From Hydrogenophaga sp. (GTDB taxonomy: Bacteria > Pseudomonadota > Gammaproteobacteria > Burkholderiales > Burkholderiaceae_C), in NCBI GenBank assembly GCA_021154985.1, contig JAJNQE010000023.1, forward strand, positions 1 through 33,406: 33,406 nt of DNA, given 5' to 3'. Under the pieces are notes generated by a model. It did not search any database and was not told the DNA's origin. It saw nothing but the letters and a program-made list of their open reading frames with translations. The position numbers and the translations under genes were made by a program. Each line of letters begins with the position of its first letter. Positions within the stretch are counted from its first letter, which is position 1. Below are positions 22,624-31,309 of this stretch, piece after piece.

Positions 22624-24570
22624 ATGCAGACCACATTTCCCCAGCTCTTGCTGGACCACGCCCAGCGCCGACCCGACGCGCCGGCCATGCGCGAAAAGGA
22701 ATACGGCATCTGGCAAACCACAAGTTGGGCCCAGATGGCCCAGCTCGTTGAAGCGCTGGCCTGCGGTTTGCACCAGGCCGGCCTGCGACGCGGCGAACAC
22801 ATGGTGGTGATCGGCGCCAACCGCCCGCGCCTGTACGCCACCATGCTGGCCGCGCAGTCGCTGGGCGCCATTCCCATCCCGCTCTACCAGGACGCGGTGG
22901 GTGGCGAATGCGTCTTTCCCATCAACAACGCCGAAGTCCGGTTCTGCGTGGTCGAAGACCAGGAGCAGGTCGACAAGATGCTGGAGATCCGCGAGCAGTG
23001 CCCGCAGCTCTCGAACATCTACTACGACGACCCGCGCGGCCTGCGCAACTACGACCAACCCGGCCTGGGTGGTGTGGAAGAGCTGGTCGCGGCCGGCCAG
23101 GCTCACGCCAAGGCCCACCCGCAGCTGTTTCGCGACCAGGTGGCGGCCTGCCGGCCCGACGACGTGGCGGCGATGTTTTTCACCAGCGGCACCACCGGCA
23201 ATCCCAAGGGCGTGGTGCACACCCATCACTCCCTGATCAACCGGGCCGACGTGGGCGCGCGTTTCGACAAGCTCACCCCTGTCGACGAGGTGCTGGCCTA
23301 CCTGCCGCCGGCCTGGGTCGGGCAAAACATCTTTTCCTATGCCCAATGGCTGGTGGCTGGCTACGTGGTGAACTGCCCCGAATCGGGCGCCACGGTGACC
23401 ATCGACCTCAAGGAAGTCGGCCCCACCTACTACTTTGCGCCACCGCGCGTGTTTGAAGGCCTGCTCACCAGCGTGATGATCCGCATGGAAGACGCAGGCG
23501 CCCTCAAGCGCGGCATGTTCCATTACTTCATGGACGTGGCGCGGCGCGTGGGCCCGGCCCGCATGGACGGCAAGGCCATCGGCTTTGTCGACGGCATCAA
23601 ATACAAGCTGGGCGACTGGCTGGTGTACGGGCCGCTGCGCAACAACCTCGGCATGAGCCGCGTGCGCGTGGCTTACACGGCCGGTGAGGCCATTGGCCCC
23701 GACCTCTTCAGCTTCTACCGTTCCATCGGCATCAACCTCAAGCAGCTCTACGGCTCGACCGAGACCGCCGTGTTCGTCTGCCTGCAGCCCGACCACGAAG
23801 CGCGCGCCGACACCGTGGGCGTGCCCTGCGAGGGCGTGGAAATCAAGCTGAGCGAGAGCGGCGAAATCCTGGTGAAGTCGCCCGGCCTGCTCAAGGGCTA
23901 CTACAAAAACCCGAGCGCCACCGCCGAAGTGCTCACGCCCGACGGCTGGTACCACACGAGCGACGCCGGCTTTCTTGATGCGCATGGCCACCTGAAAATC
24001 ATCGACCGCGTCAAGGACGTCGGCCGCATCATGGGCGGCGCCAGCGACGGCGCCATGTTCGCGCCCAAGTACGTGGAGAACAAACTCAAGTTCTTCTCGT
24101 ACATCAAGGAAGCCGTGGCACTGGGCGACAAGCGCGAGCGTGTGTGCGTGATGCTCAATATCGACTTCGAGGCCGTGGGCAACTGGGCAGAGCGGCGCAA
24201 TCTTTCCTACGCCGGCTACACCGATCTGGCGCAGAAGCCGGAGGTGTACGAACTCATCCGCGACTGCGTGGAGAAGGTCAACGCCGACCTGAGCCGCGAC
24301 GAGCTGCTCGCCGGCAGCCAGATCAGCCGCTTCCTCGTGCTGCACAAGGAACTGGACGCCGACGATGGCGAACTGACCCGCACGAACAAGGTGCGCCGGG
24401 GCTTCATCAGCGAGCGTTATGCCGCGCTGGTCGACGCGCTCTACAGCGGCAAAACCGAGCAGTACATCGAGACCCAGGTGAAGTTCGAAGACGGGCGCAG
24501 CGGCTCGGTCAGCGCGACGCTGAAGCTGGGTGATGCCAAGACCTTCGCGCCGGTGAAAGCCGCGGCCTGA
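22624..24570 (+). CDS. Long-chain acyl-CoA synthetase-like AMP-binding ligase
   Basis: This ANL-superfamily enzyme, 648 residues, activates a carboxylic acid to its CoA ester using ATP. Motifs are FFTSGTTGNPKGVV (185-198, phosphate loop), YLPPAWVGQNIF, LKQLYGSTETAVF (372-384), GWYHTSDAG with Asp447, and LKIIDRVKDVGRIMGG (458-472), the hinge. The long insertions and this hinge resemble the FAA1/long-chain type rather than acetyl-CoA synthetase. The ATG at 22624 has CAGGAG upstream. It is the first gene of a seven-gene operon with a liv-type transporter and a second ligase. The substrate is not known; a fatty, phenylalkanoic or aromatic acid imported by that transporter is likely. Confidence 0.9.
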   Translation: MQTTFPQLLLDHAQRRPDAPAMREKEYGIWQTTSWAQMAQLVEALACGLHQAGLRRGEHMVVIGANRPRLYATMLAAQSLGAIPIPLYQDAVGGECVFPINNAEVRFCVVEDQEQVDKMLEIREQCPQLSNIYYDDPRGLRNYDQPGLGGVEELVAAGQAHAKAHPQLFRDQVAACRPDDVAAMFFTSGTTGNPKGVVHTHHSLINRADVGARFDKLTPVDEVLAYLPPAWVGQNIFSYAQWLVAGYVVNCPESGATVTIDLKEVGPTYYFAPPRVFEGLLTSVMIRMEDAGALKRGMFHYFMDVARRVGPARMDGKAIGFVDGIKYKLGDWLVYGPLRNNLGMSRVRVAYTAGEAIGPDLFSFYRSIGINLKQLYGSTETAVFVCLQPDHEARADTVGVPCEGVEIKLSESGEILVKSPGLLKGYYKNPSATAEVLTPDGWYHTSDAGFLDAHGHLKIIDRVKDVGRIMGGASDGAMFAPKYVENKLKFFSYIKEAVALGDKRERVCVMLNIDFEAVGNWAERRNLSYAGYTDLAQKPEVYELIRDCVEKVNADLSRDELLAGSQISRFLVLHKELDADDGELTRTNKVRRGFISERYAALVDALYSGKTEQYIETQVKFEDGRSGSVSATLKLGDAKTFAPVKAAA

Positions 24571-24605
24571 CATCGACGATCGAACCGAAGCCAGAACCCC
24601 ATCCC

Positions 24606-25400
24606 ATGAGCAAAAAAATCGGCGACGTCATCCTCGACGTCCACAACATCAGCCTTCGCTTCGGCGGCGTGAAAGCGCTCACCGACATCAGCTTCAACGT
24701 GCGCCAGCACGAGGTGCGCGCCATCATCGGGCCCAACGGTGCGGGCAAGAGCTCCATGCTCAACTGCATCAACGGCGTGTACCAGCCGCAAGAGGGTTCC
24801 ATCAGCTTTCGCGGCCAGACCTTCAAGCACATGAACAGCCGCCAGGTGGCCGAGATGGGCATCGCGCGCACCTTCCAGAACCTCGCGCTCTTCAAGGGCA
24901 TGAGCGTGATCGACAACATCATGACCGGGCGCAACCTGCGCATCAAAAGCAACCTGTTTGCACAGGCCTTTCGCAATCCGTTCGGCATCGGTGGTGCGCA
25001 AAAGGAAGAAGAGGCGAACCGCGAGTTCGTCGAACACATCATCGATTTCCTGGAAATCCAGGCCTTCCGCAAAACGCCGGTGGGCACCCTGCCCTACGGT
25101 CTGCAAAAGCGCGTGGACCTGGGCCGGGCACTGGCCATGGAGCCACAGATGCTGCTGCTCGACGAGCCCATGGCCGGCATGAACCTGGAAGAAAAACAGG
25201 ACATGAGCCGCTTCATCCTGGACGTGAACGACGAGTTCGGCACCACCATCGTGCTGATCGAGCACGACATGGGCGTGGTGATGGACATCTCCGACCGTGT
25301 GGTGGTGCTGGACTACGGCAAAAAAATCGGTGACGGCACACCCGAAGAAGTCCGCAACAACGAGGAGGTGATCAGCGCCTACCTCGGAACCAGTCACTGA
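24606..25400 (+). CDS. LivG-type ABC transporter ATPase
   Basis: This is an ATP-binding subunit of a branched-chain-amino-acid-type importer, 264 residues. Walker A is GPNGAGKSS (42-50) and Walker B is LLLDEP (183-188), with His220 in LIEHDMGVVM. The long insert typical of LivG lies at 108-150. The signature is the unusual LPYGLQKRVDLGRALA (162-177) in place of LSGGQ/LSYGQ, as in several aromatic-acid-type liv homologues. It starts 35 bp after the ligase gene and is followed by livH-like, livM-like, binding protein and livF-like genes, which makes a complete transporter. Substrate inferred from the ligases on either side rather than from this protein. Confidence 0.92.
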   Translation: MSKKIGDVILDVHNISLRFGGVKALTDISFNVRQHEVRAIIGPNGAGKSSMLNCINGVYQPQEGSISFRGQTFKHMNSRQVAEMGIARTFQNLALFKGMSVIDNIMTGRNLRIKSNLFAQAFRNPFGIGGAQKEEEANREFVEHIIDFLEIQAFRKTPVGTLPYGLQKRVDLGRALAMEPQMLLLDEPMAGMNLEEKQDMSRFILDVNDEFGTTIVLIEHDMGVVMDISDRVVVLDYGKKIGDGTPEEVRNNEEVISAYLGTSH

Positions 25401-25412
25401 GCGAGAACCACC

Positions 25413-26342
25413 ATGGCATTCTTTCTTGAAGCTCTTCTCGGCGGTCTCATGGCCGGCATGCTCTATTCGCTGGTGGCGCTGGGCTTCGTGCTCATCTACA
25501 AGGCCTCGGGCGTCTTCAACTTCGCACAAGGCGCCATGGTGCTGTTCGCAGCCCTGGCCATGGCGCGTTTCTCGGGCTGGGTGCCAGGGTGGCTGGGCAT
25601 CGAAGACAAGTTCCTGGGCAACCTGATCGCCTTCCTCATGGCCGGCGCACTCATGTTCGTGCTGGCCTGGCTGATCGAGCGCCTGGTGCTGCGCCACCTT
25701 GTCAACCAGGAAGGCGTGACGCTGCTCATGGCCACGCTGGGCATCACGTACTTCCTGGACGGCCTGGGCCAGACCATCTTCGGCTCCGACATCTACCAGA
25801 TCGACGTGGGCATGCCCAAGGACCCGGTCTTCCTGTTCGAGGGCATCTTTGAGGGCGGTGTGCTGGTCAACCTCGAAGACGTGTACGCAGCGTGTGTGGC
25901 GGCCTTGCTGGTGGCCGTGCTCTCGCTGTTCTTCCAGAAGACCGGCACCGGGCGAGCGCTGCGCGCGGTGGCCGACGACCACCAGGCCGCGCAATCCATC
26001 GGCATTCCGCTCAACCGCATCTGGGTCATCGTGTGGTTCGTGGCGGGCATCACCGCGCTGGTGGCCGGCATCATCTGGGGCTCCAAGCTGGGCGTGCAGT
26101 TCTCGCTCACCACCGTGGCCCTGCGTGCCCTGCCCGTGATCATCCTGGGCGGCCTCACCTCGGTGCCCGGCGCCATCATCGGCGGTCTGATCATCGGTGT
26201 GGGCGAAAAGCTCTCCGAGGTCTACCTGGGCCCCTACGTGGGTGGTGGCATCGAGATCTGGTTTGCCTATGTGCTCGCGCTGGTGTTCCTGCTGTTCCGG
26301 CCACAGGGCCTGTTCGGCGAGAAGATCATCGACCGCGTCTGA
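25413..26342 (+). CDS. LivH-type ABC permease
   Basis: This is an inner-membrane permease of 309 residues with about eight hydrophobic segments. The opening LEALLGGLMAGMLYSLVALGFVLIYKASGVFNFAQGAM is the standard LivH start. RHLVNQEGVTLLMATLGITYFL and GRALRAVADDHQAAQSIGIPLNRIW (the EAA-like coupling loop, about 182-206) are family marks, ending in LLFRPQGLFGEK. It forms the pore together with the downstream LivM-type permease. The gene begins 12 bp after the ATPase stop codon. Length agrees with LivH. Confidence 0.94.
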   Translation: MAFFLEALLGGLMAGMLYSLVALGFVLIYKASGVFNFAQGAMVLFAALAMARFSGWVPGWLGIEDKFLGNLIAFLMAGALMFVLAWLIERLVLRHLVNQEGVTLLMATLGITYFLDGLGQTIFGSDIYQIDVGMPKDPVFLFEGIFEGGVLVNLEDVYAACVAALLVAVLSLFFQKTGTGRALRAVADDHQAAQSIGIPLNRIWVIVWFVAGITALVAGIIWGSKLGVQFSLTTVALRALPVIILGGLTSVPGAIIGGLIIGVGEKLSEVYLGPYVGGGIEIWFAYVLALVFLLFRPQGLFGEKIIDRV

Positions 26343-26375
26343 CCCCACAAGAACAACAAAGAAAGGGCACGCACC

Positions 26376-27452
26376 ATGTTCTATCGTGAAAACGGTCAAT
26401 TCAAGACCTCCTACCGCGCCGACCAGCAGATCTTCCCGATCGCACAGGACCGCTGGGTCATCCTCGCCTTCATCGCGTTCGCCTTCATCGGCGTGCCGAT
26501 GCTGGTCGATGAATACATGTTCCGCGCCATCCTCATTCCCTTCCTGATCCTGGCGCTGGCCGCGCTCGGCGTGAACATCCTGGTGGGCTACTGCGGACAG
26601 ATCAGCCTGGGCTCGGGTGCCTTCATGGCCGTGGGCGCCTACATGGCCTACAACACCTACGTGCGCATCGACGGCATGCCGTTGATCATCGCCCTGCTCT
26701 CGGGCGGCTTCTTCGCCACGCTGGTCGGCATCTTCTTCGGCATCCCCAGCCTGCGCGTGAAAGGCCTCTACCTGGCCGTGGCCACGCTGGCGGCGCAGTT
26801 CTTCTGCGACTGGGCGTTTCTGCGCATCGGCTGGTTCACCAACAACACCGCCTCGGGCTCGGTCTCGGTCTCCAACCTCTCGGTGCTGGGCTGGACCATC
26901 AACACCCCGATGGAGAAGTACCTCTTCTGCCTGGGTTTCCTGGTGGTGTTCGCCCTGCTGGCCAAAAACCTGGTGCGCTCGGCCATCGGACGCGAATGGA
27001 TGGCCATCCGCGACATGGACGTGGCCGCCGCCGTCATCGGCATCCGCCCCATGTACGCCAAGCTCAGCGCGTTCGCGGTCAGCTCTTTCATCATCGGCGT
27101 GGCCGGGGGCCTGTGGGGCTTCGTGCACCTGGGCTCGTGGGAGCCAGCCGCCTTCTCCATCGACCGCAGCTTCCAGTTGCTCTTCATGGTGATCATCGGC
27201 GGCATGGGCTCGATCATGGGCAGCTTTTTCGGCGCGGCCTTCATTGTGGTTCTGCCCATTTTCCTGAACCAGTTCCTGCCTGCGGTGGGGGGACTCTTCG
27301 GTGTGGAGATCTCCACCGCCGCGGTGTCGCACACCGAGTTCATGGTTTTCGGCGCGCTCATCGTCTGGTTCCTGATCGTGGAGCCCCACGGTCTGGCCAA
27401 GCTCTGGAGCATCGCCAAACAGAAGTTGCGGCTCTGGCCCTTTCCGCACTGA
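26376..27452 (+). CDS. LivM-type ABC permease
   Basis: This is the second pore subunit, 358 residues, with about ten hydrophobic segments. Hallmarks are LGVNILVGYCGQISLGSGAFMAVGAY (about 64-89), RVKGLYLAVATLAAQF, RDMDVAAAVIGIRPMYAKLSAFAVSSFIIGVAGGL (coupling loop and following helix) and GGMGSIMGSFFGAAFIVVLP. The N-terminal soluble stretch (FKTSYRADQQIFPIAQ) is longer than in some LivM proteins. It follows the LivH gene by 33 bp with GAAAGG upstream of the ATG at 26376. After its stop codon, a hairpin with arms near 27454-27478 precedes the binding protein gene. Confidence 0.94.
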   Translation: MFYRENGQFKTSYRADQQIFPIAQDRWVILAFIAFAFIGVPMLVDEYMFRAILIPFLILALAALGVNILVGYCGQISLGSGAFMAVGAYMAYNTYVRIDGMPLIIALLSGGFFATLVGIFFGIPSLRVKGLYLAVATLAAQFFCDWAFLRIGWFTNNTASGSVSVSNLSVLGWTINTPMEKYLFCLGFLVVFALLAKNLVRSAIGREWMAIRDMDVAAAVIGIRPMYAKLSAFAVSSFIIGVAGGLWGFVHLGSWEPAAFSIDRSFQLLFMVIIGGMGSIMGSFFGAAFIVVLPIFLNQFLPAVGGLFGVEISTAAVSHTEFMVFGALIVWFLIVEPHGLAKLWSIAKQKLRLWPFPH

Positions 27453-27542
27453 GGCCGGGGCGGCAACAGCCGTCCGGCATCCAAGGGTCATCGTGTTTTG
27501 TGTGTTGATCGGTGTGTTTGATTTTTACTAGGAGACAACGAA

Positions 27543-28880
27543 ATGAAGCTGCGAAATCTGGTTCTGTCCGTGTCCATCGCCTGCGCCGGCGTGTCGGCCG
27601 CGCTGGTGGCGCCAAGCGCCATGGCGCAAGCCAAGGAACAGTTTTTCCCCGTGCTGGTGTACCGCACGGGCGCCTACGCGCCCAACGGTGTGCCGTTCGC
27701 CAACGGCTACGTGGACTACCTCAAGCTGGTCAACGAGCGCGGTGGCATCAACGGCGTGAAGGTCTCGTTTGAAGAGTGCGAAACCGGCTACGCCACCGAC
27801 CGCGGCGTGGAGTGCTACGAACGCCTCAAAGGCAAGAACGGCGGCGCCACGGTGTTCCAGCCGCTGTCCACCGGCATCACCTTCGCGCTGACCGAAAAAG
27901 CACCGGGCGACAAGATCCCGCTGATCACGGCCGGCTACGGCCGCAGCGAGTCCGCCGACGGCGGCGTGTTCAAGTGGAACTTCCCCCTCTCGGGCACCTA
28001 CTGGGTGGCCGCCGACACGCTGATCCAGCACATCGCCAAAAAAGAAGGCGGCCTGGACAAGCTCAAGGGCAAGAAGATCGCGCTGGTCTACCACGACAGC
28101 CCGTTCGGCAAGGAGCCCATTCCCCTGCTGCAGGAACGCGCCGCCATGCACGGCTTCCAGCTCAGCCTGCTGCCTGTCACGCACCCCGGTGTGGAGCAAA
28201 AGGCCACCTGGCTGCAGATCCGCCGCGACCGCCCGGACTACGTGCTGAACTGGGGCTGGGGCGTGATGAACTCCACCGCGCTGAAGGAAGCCCAGGCCAC
28301 CGGTTACCCGCGCGAGAAGATGTATGGCGTGTGGTGGGCCGGTGCCGAGCCGGACGTCAAGGACGTGGGCGCGGGCGCCAAGGGCTACAACGCCATCATG
28401 ATGCAGCATGGTTCCGAGCCGAACGCGGACGTGGCCAAGGAAATCCTGACCAAAGTCCATGGCAAGGGCAACGGCACGGGGCCAAAAGAAGAAGTCGGCC
28501 AAGTGCTGTACATGCGCGGTCTGCAAGCAGCCATGCTGGCGGTGGAAGGTGTGCGTGCCGCCCAGGAACGCTACGGCAAAGGCAAGGTCATGACGGGTGA
28601 GCAGGCCCGCTGGGGTTACGAGAACCTGAACCTGACCCAGGCCAAGCTCGACGCGCTGGGCTTCAAGGGTGTGATGCGCCCGATCTCCACCAGCTGCCAG
28701 GACCACATGGGCGCTTCGTGGGCCCGCGTGCACACCTGGAACGGCAGCAAGTTCGAGTGGACCTCCGACTGGCTGCAGGGCGATGAGCAGATCATCCGTC
28801 CGATGGTCAAGGCCGCGGCCGACAAGTACGCTGCCGAGAAAAAACTGACACGCCGCACCGGCGCAGACTGCCAGAGCTGA
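27543..28880 (+). CDS. Periplasmic ABC substrate-binding protein, LivK-like type I
   Basis: This 445-residue exported protein captures the substrate of the transporter. A signal peptide spans about 1-27 or 1-30 (LRNLVLSVSIACAGVSAAL, ending SAMAQA). The mature protein has the periplasmic binding protein type I fold: YRTGAYAPNGVPFANGYVDYL, LVNERGGINGVKV, ITAGYGRSESADGG, and KIALVYHDSPFGKEP. It is about 75 residues longer than E. coli LivK, which suggests a different ligand. A clean AGGAGA lies 6 bases before the ATG at 27543. Its 90-bp leader contains a hairpin and two GTGTGTT-GAT-like repeats, consistent with high expression relative to the permeases. Confidence 0.93.
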   Translation: MKLRNLVLSVSIACAGVSAALVAPSAMAQAKEQFFPVLVYRTGAYAPNGVPFANGYVDYLKLVNERGGINGVKVSFEECETGYATDRGVECYERLKGKNGGATVFQPLSTGITFALTEKAPGDKIPLITAGYGRSESADGGVFKWNFPLSGTYWVAADTLIQHIAKKEGGLDKLKGKKIALVYHDSPFGKEPIPLLQERAAMHGFQLSLLPVTHPGVEQKATWLQIRRDRPDYVLNWGWGVMNSTALKEAQATGYPREKMYGVWWAGAEPDVKDVGAGAKGYNAIMMQHGSEPNADVAKEILTKVHGKGNGTGPKEEVGQVLYMRGLQAAMLAVEGVRAAQERYGKGKVMTGEQARWGYENLNLTQAKLDALGFKGVMRPISTSCQDHMGASWARVHTWNGSKFEWTSDWLQGDEQIIRPMVKAAADKYAAEKKLTRRTGADCQS

Positions 28881-28894
28881 TGACTGGCTGAACC

Positions 28895-28952
28895 TGGCGG
28901 CTCGCAAGAGCCGCCAATTCAAAGACCAGGACACCACCGGTCTTCGAATTGG
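28895..28952 (+). other. Two abutting hairpins between binding protein and LivF genes
   Basis: The first hairpin is TGGCGGCTC (28895-28903), loop GCAA, GAGCCGCCA (28908-28916). The second pairs 28914-28927 with 28939-28952: 14 bases each side with one mismatch, loop of 11. They share CCA at 28914-28916, so both cannot be fully formed. There is no T-run, so this is probably an mRNA-stabilising or attenuating structure rather than a terminator. Confidence 0.7.
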
Positions 28953-28968
28953 CCACACAGGACACTTC

Positions 28969-29790
28969 ATGAGCACATCAGAGAGCACCCCCAACACCGT
29001 CCTCAATGTTCAAGGCATCGAGGTCATCTACAACCACGTGATCCTCGTGCTCAAGGGCGTTTCGCTCAACGTGCCCGAGGGCAAGATCGCGGCCGTGCTG
29101 GGTGGCAATGGTGCCGGCAAGACCACCACCTTGCGCGCCATCTCGAACCTGCTGAAGGCCGAGCGCGGCGAAGTCACCAAGGGCAGCATCGAGCTGCGCG
29201 GCGAGCGCATCGAAAACCTGAGCACCTCCGACCTGGTGCAGCGCGGTGTGGTGCAGGTCATGGAAGGGAGGCACTGTTTCGCCCACCTCACCATTGAGGA
29301 AAACCTCATGACCGGCTCCTACACGCGCACGGACAAGGCCGAGATCGCGCGCAACCTGGAGAAGGTCTACAACTACTTTCCGCGCCTGAAAACCCGCCGC
29401 ACCAGCCAGGCCGCCTACACCTCCGGCGGCGAGCAGCAGATGTGCGCGATCGGCCGCGCGCTCATGACCAACCCCAGCGTGATGCTGCTCGATGAGCCTT
29501 CCATGGGTCTGGCGCCGCAGATCGTCGAAGAGGTGTTCGAGATCGTGAAAGACCTCAACCAGAAAGAGAAGGTCACCTTTTTGCTGGCCGAGCAGAACAC
29601 CAACATGGCACTGAAGTACGCCGACTACGGCTACATCATGGAGAGCGGCCGCATCGTGATGGACGGCCTGGCCAGCGACCTGCGCAACAACGAGGACGTG
29701 AAGGAGTTCTACCTCGGCATGGGGGGCGGTGAACGCAAGTCGTTCAAAGACGTGAAGAGCTACAAGCGCAGAAAACGCTGGCTGGCTTGA
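28969..29790 (+). CDS. LivF-type ABC transporter ATPase
   Basis: This is the second ATPase subunit, 273 residues. Walker A is LGGNGAGKTTT, the signature is YTSGGEQQMCAIGRAL, Walker B is VMLLDEPSMGLAP, and the switch residue lies in LLAEQNTNMAL, with Gln in place of the usual His as in LivF proteins. Compared with E. coli LivF (about 237 residues) it has a basic C-terminal tail, FKDVKSYKRRKRWLA, found in related aromatic-type transporters by my recollection. The ATG at 28969 follows CAGGACA. The gene is separated from the binding protein gene by the double hairpin and followed by a GC-rich repeat before the second ligase gene. Confidence 0.93.
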   Translation: MSTSESTPNTVLNVQGIEVIYNHVILVLKGVSLNVPEGKIAAVLGGNGAGKTTTLRAISNLLKAERGEVTKGSIELRGERIENLSTSDLVQRGVVQVMEGRHCFAHLTIEENLMTGSYTRTDKAEIARNLEKVYNYFPRLKTRRTSQAAYTSGGEQQMCAIGRALMTNPSVMLLDEPSMGLAPQIVEEVFEIVKDLNQKEKVTFLLAEQNTNMALKYADYGYIMESGRIVMDGLASDLRNNEDVKEFYLGMGGGERKSFKDVKSYKRRKRWLA

Positions 29791-29795
29791 TGACC

Positions 29796-29874
29796 CACCC
29801 CCGCGCCGCCTGCGGCGTCACCCCCTCAAGGGGACAACACGTGCGGGCCGGCAGAGCCGGATCCGCGGTGTTCT
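29796..29874. repeat. GC-rich intergenic double-hairpin repeat, copy 2
   Basis: GCCGC-CT-GCGGC (29805-29816) is followed by CCCC-TCAA-GGGG (29822-29833), then a GGGCCGGCAGAGCCGG stretch. The order of stems is the same as at 4633-4717 although the bases differ. It lies inside an apparent operon, between the LivF-type and ligase genes. Confidence 0.55.
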
Positions 29875-29899
29875 GAAACAGACACTTCTCTCAACTGGA

Positions 29900-31159
29900 A
29901 TGGCGATGAACGAGTTTTTTGATGCGCTTGAAACCCGGTCTCGCGACCAGCGCGAGGCAGAGCAGATGGCCGCACTGCCGGCGCAGATCGCGCACGCGCA
30001 GCGCAACAGCCGCGCGTTTGCCGAGATCCTCAAAGGCGTGGACGCAGCCAGCATCAACAGCCGCGCTGCGCTGGCGCGCCTGCCGGTCACGCGCAAGAGC
30101 GAGCTGCTGGAGCGCCAGAAAGCCTCGCGGGCGCAAGGAGGCGATGCGTTTGGCGGCTTTGCGGCGCTGGTGCGTGGCCCGGCAATGTCGCGCGTGTTTG
30201 CCAGCCCGGGCCCGATCTACGAACCCGAGGGCACACAGCGCGACTACTGGCGCGCGGGCCGTGCGCTGTTTGCGGCGGGCTTTCGTGCGGGCGAACTGGT
30301 GCACAACAGCTTCAGCTACCACATGACCCCCGGCGCCTTCATTTTGGAGTCGGGCGCACACGCCGTGGGTTGCACCGTGTTCCCCGCAGGCACCGGGCAA
30401 ACCGAGCTGCAGCTCGACGCCATCGTGGACCTCAAGCCCAACGCTTACACCGGCACACCGAGCTTTCTGCGCATCCTGCTGGAGAAGGCCAAAGAAGCGG
30501 GCACCGACATCCGCAGCCTCACCAAGGCCTCGGTGGGTGGCGAAGCCTGCCCGCCCAGCCTCACCGCCTGGTTCAAGGAGCAGGGCGTCGACGTGTACCA
30601 GACCTACGCCACCGCCGACCTGGGCCTGGTGGCCTACGAGACACAGGCGCGTCAGGGGCTGGTGCTCGACGAGGGCGTCATCGTCGAGATCGTGCGCCCG
30701 GGCACCGGCGACCCGGTGCCTGAAGGCGAGGTGGGCGAGCTGGTGGTGACCACGCTCAACACCGCGTACCCGCTCGTGCGTTTCGGCACCGGCGACCTCT
30801 CGGCCATCTTGCCGGGCACCTGCCCCACCGGTCGCACCGCGCCGCGCATCAAGGGCTGGATGGGTCGTGCCGACCAGACCACCAAGGTGCGCGGCATGTT
30901 TGTGCACGCCTCGCAGGTGGCCGACATCGCACGCCGATTTCCGCAAGTGCACAAGGCCCGCCTGGTCATCAGCGGCGAGATGGCCAACGACCAGATGTGC
31001 CTGAAGGTCGAGGCCAGCGAGGCCGACGACACCCTGCGCGCCCTGATCGAGGCCGCCGTGCGCGACGTCACCAAGCTGCGCGGTGATGTGCAACTGGTGC
31101 AGCCCGGCAGCCTGCCCAATGACGGCAAGGTGATCGAGGACGCACGCAGCTACCAGTGA
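29900..31159 (+). CDS. PaaK-like phenylacetate-CoA ligase family protein, atypical P-loop
   Basis: This 419-residue protein has the length and order of PaaK-type adenylate-forming enzymes. It has an N-terminal LARLPVTRKSELLERQK, central NSFSYHMTPGAF and PNAYTGTPSFLRILLEKAKE, SVGGEACPPSL, VYQTYATADLGLVAYE, RFGTGDLSAI, GWMGRADQTTKVRGMFVHASQV and a C-terminal domain that ends NDGKVIEDARSY. The Ser/Thr-Gly phosphate loop of PaaK (SSGTTGKP) is replaced by FASPGPIYEPEG (100-111). It could therefore be a variant ligase or act differently. It is the last gene of the operon led by the other ligase. The start could be ATG at 29900 or 29906. Substrate unknown; an aromatic acid is a reasonable guess. Confidence 0.8.
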   Translation: MAMNEFFDALETRSRDQREAEQMAALPAQIAHAQRNSRAFAEILKGVDAASINSRAALARLPVTRKSELLERQKASRAQGGDAFGGFAALVRGPAMSRVFASPGPIYEPEGTQRDYWRAGRALFAAGFRAGELVHNSFSYHMTPGAFILESGAHAVGCTVFPAGTGQTELQLDAIVDLKPNAYTGTPSFLRILLEKAKEAGTDIRSLTKASVGGEACPPSLTAWFKEQGVDVYQTYATADLGLVAYETQARQGLVLDEGVIVEIVRPGTGDPVPEGEVGELVVTTLNTAYPLVRFGTGDLSAILPGTCPTGRTAPRIKGWMGRADQTTKVRGMFVHASQVADIARRFPQVHKARLVISGEMANDQMCLKVEASEADDTLRALIEAAVRDVTKLRGDVQLVQPGSLPNDGKVIEDARSYQ

Positions 31160-31309
31160 GCGGCCTGTAGCACGAAAGGCATCAAGCGGTGCATGGCTGC
31201 GGTGCAGCAAAGGGTTTTCCCAGCCGGGCGGCTAAGTAATTTCCGCGATTTCCCACTGTCACCCGGGGGATACCATGCTGAGGTTCACCCAACCTTGATG
31301 GAGACCTCC

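Noticed and set aside
21727..24573. A 948-codon open frame on the minus strand
   Set aside because: It runs opposite the acyl-CoA ligase gene and then out of frame through the Crp-like gene; its composition is biased and both overlapped genes have clear motifs.
24441..27491. A 1016-codon open frame on the minus strand
   Set aside because: It lies opposite the intact liv-type genes, is extremely rich in His, Asp, Glu and Gln, matches no family, and is the usual antisense shadow of GC-rich coding DNA.
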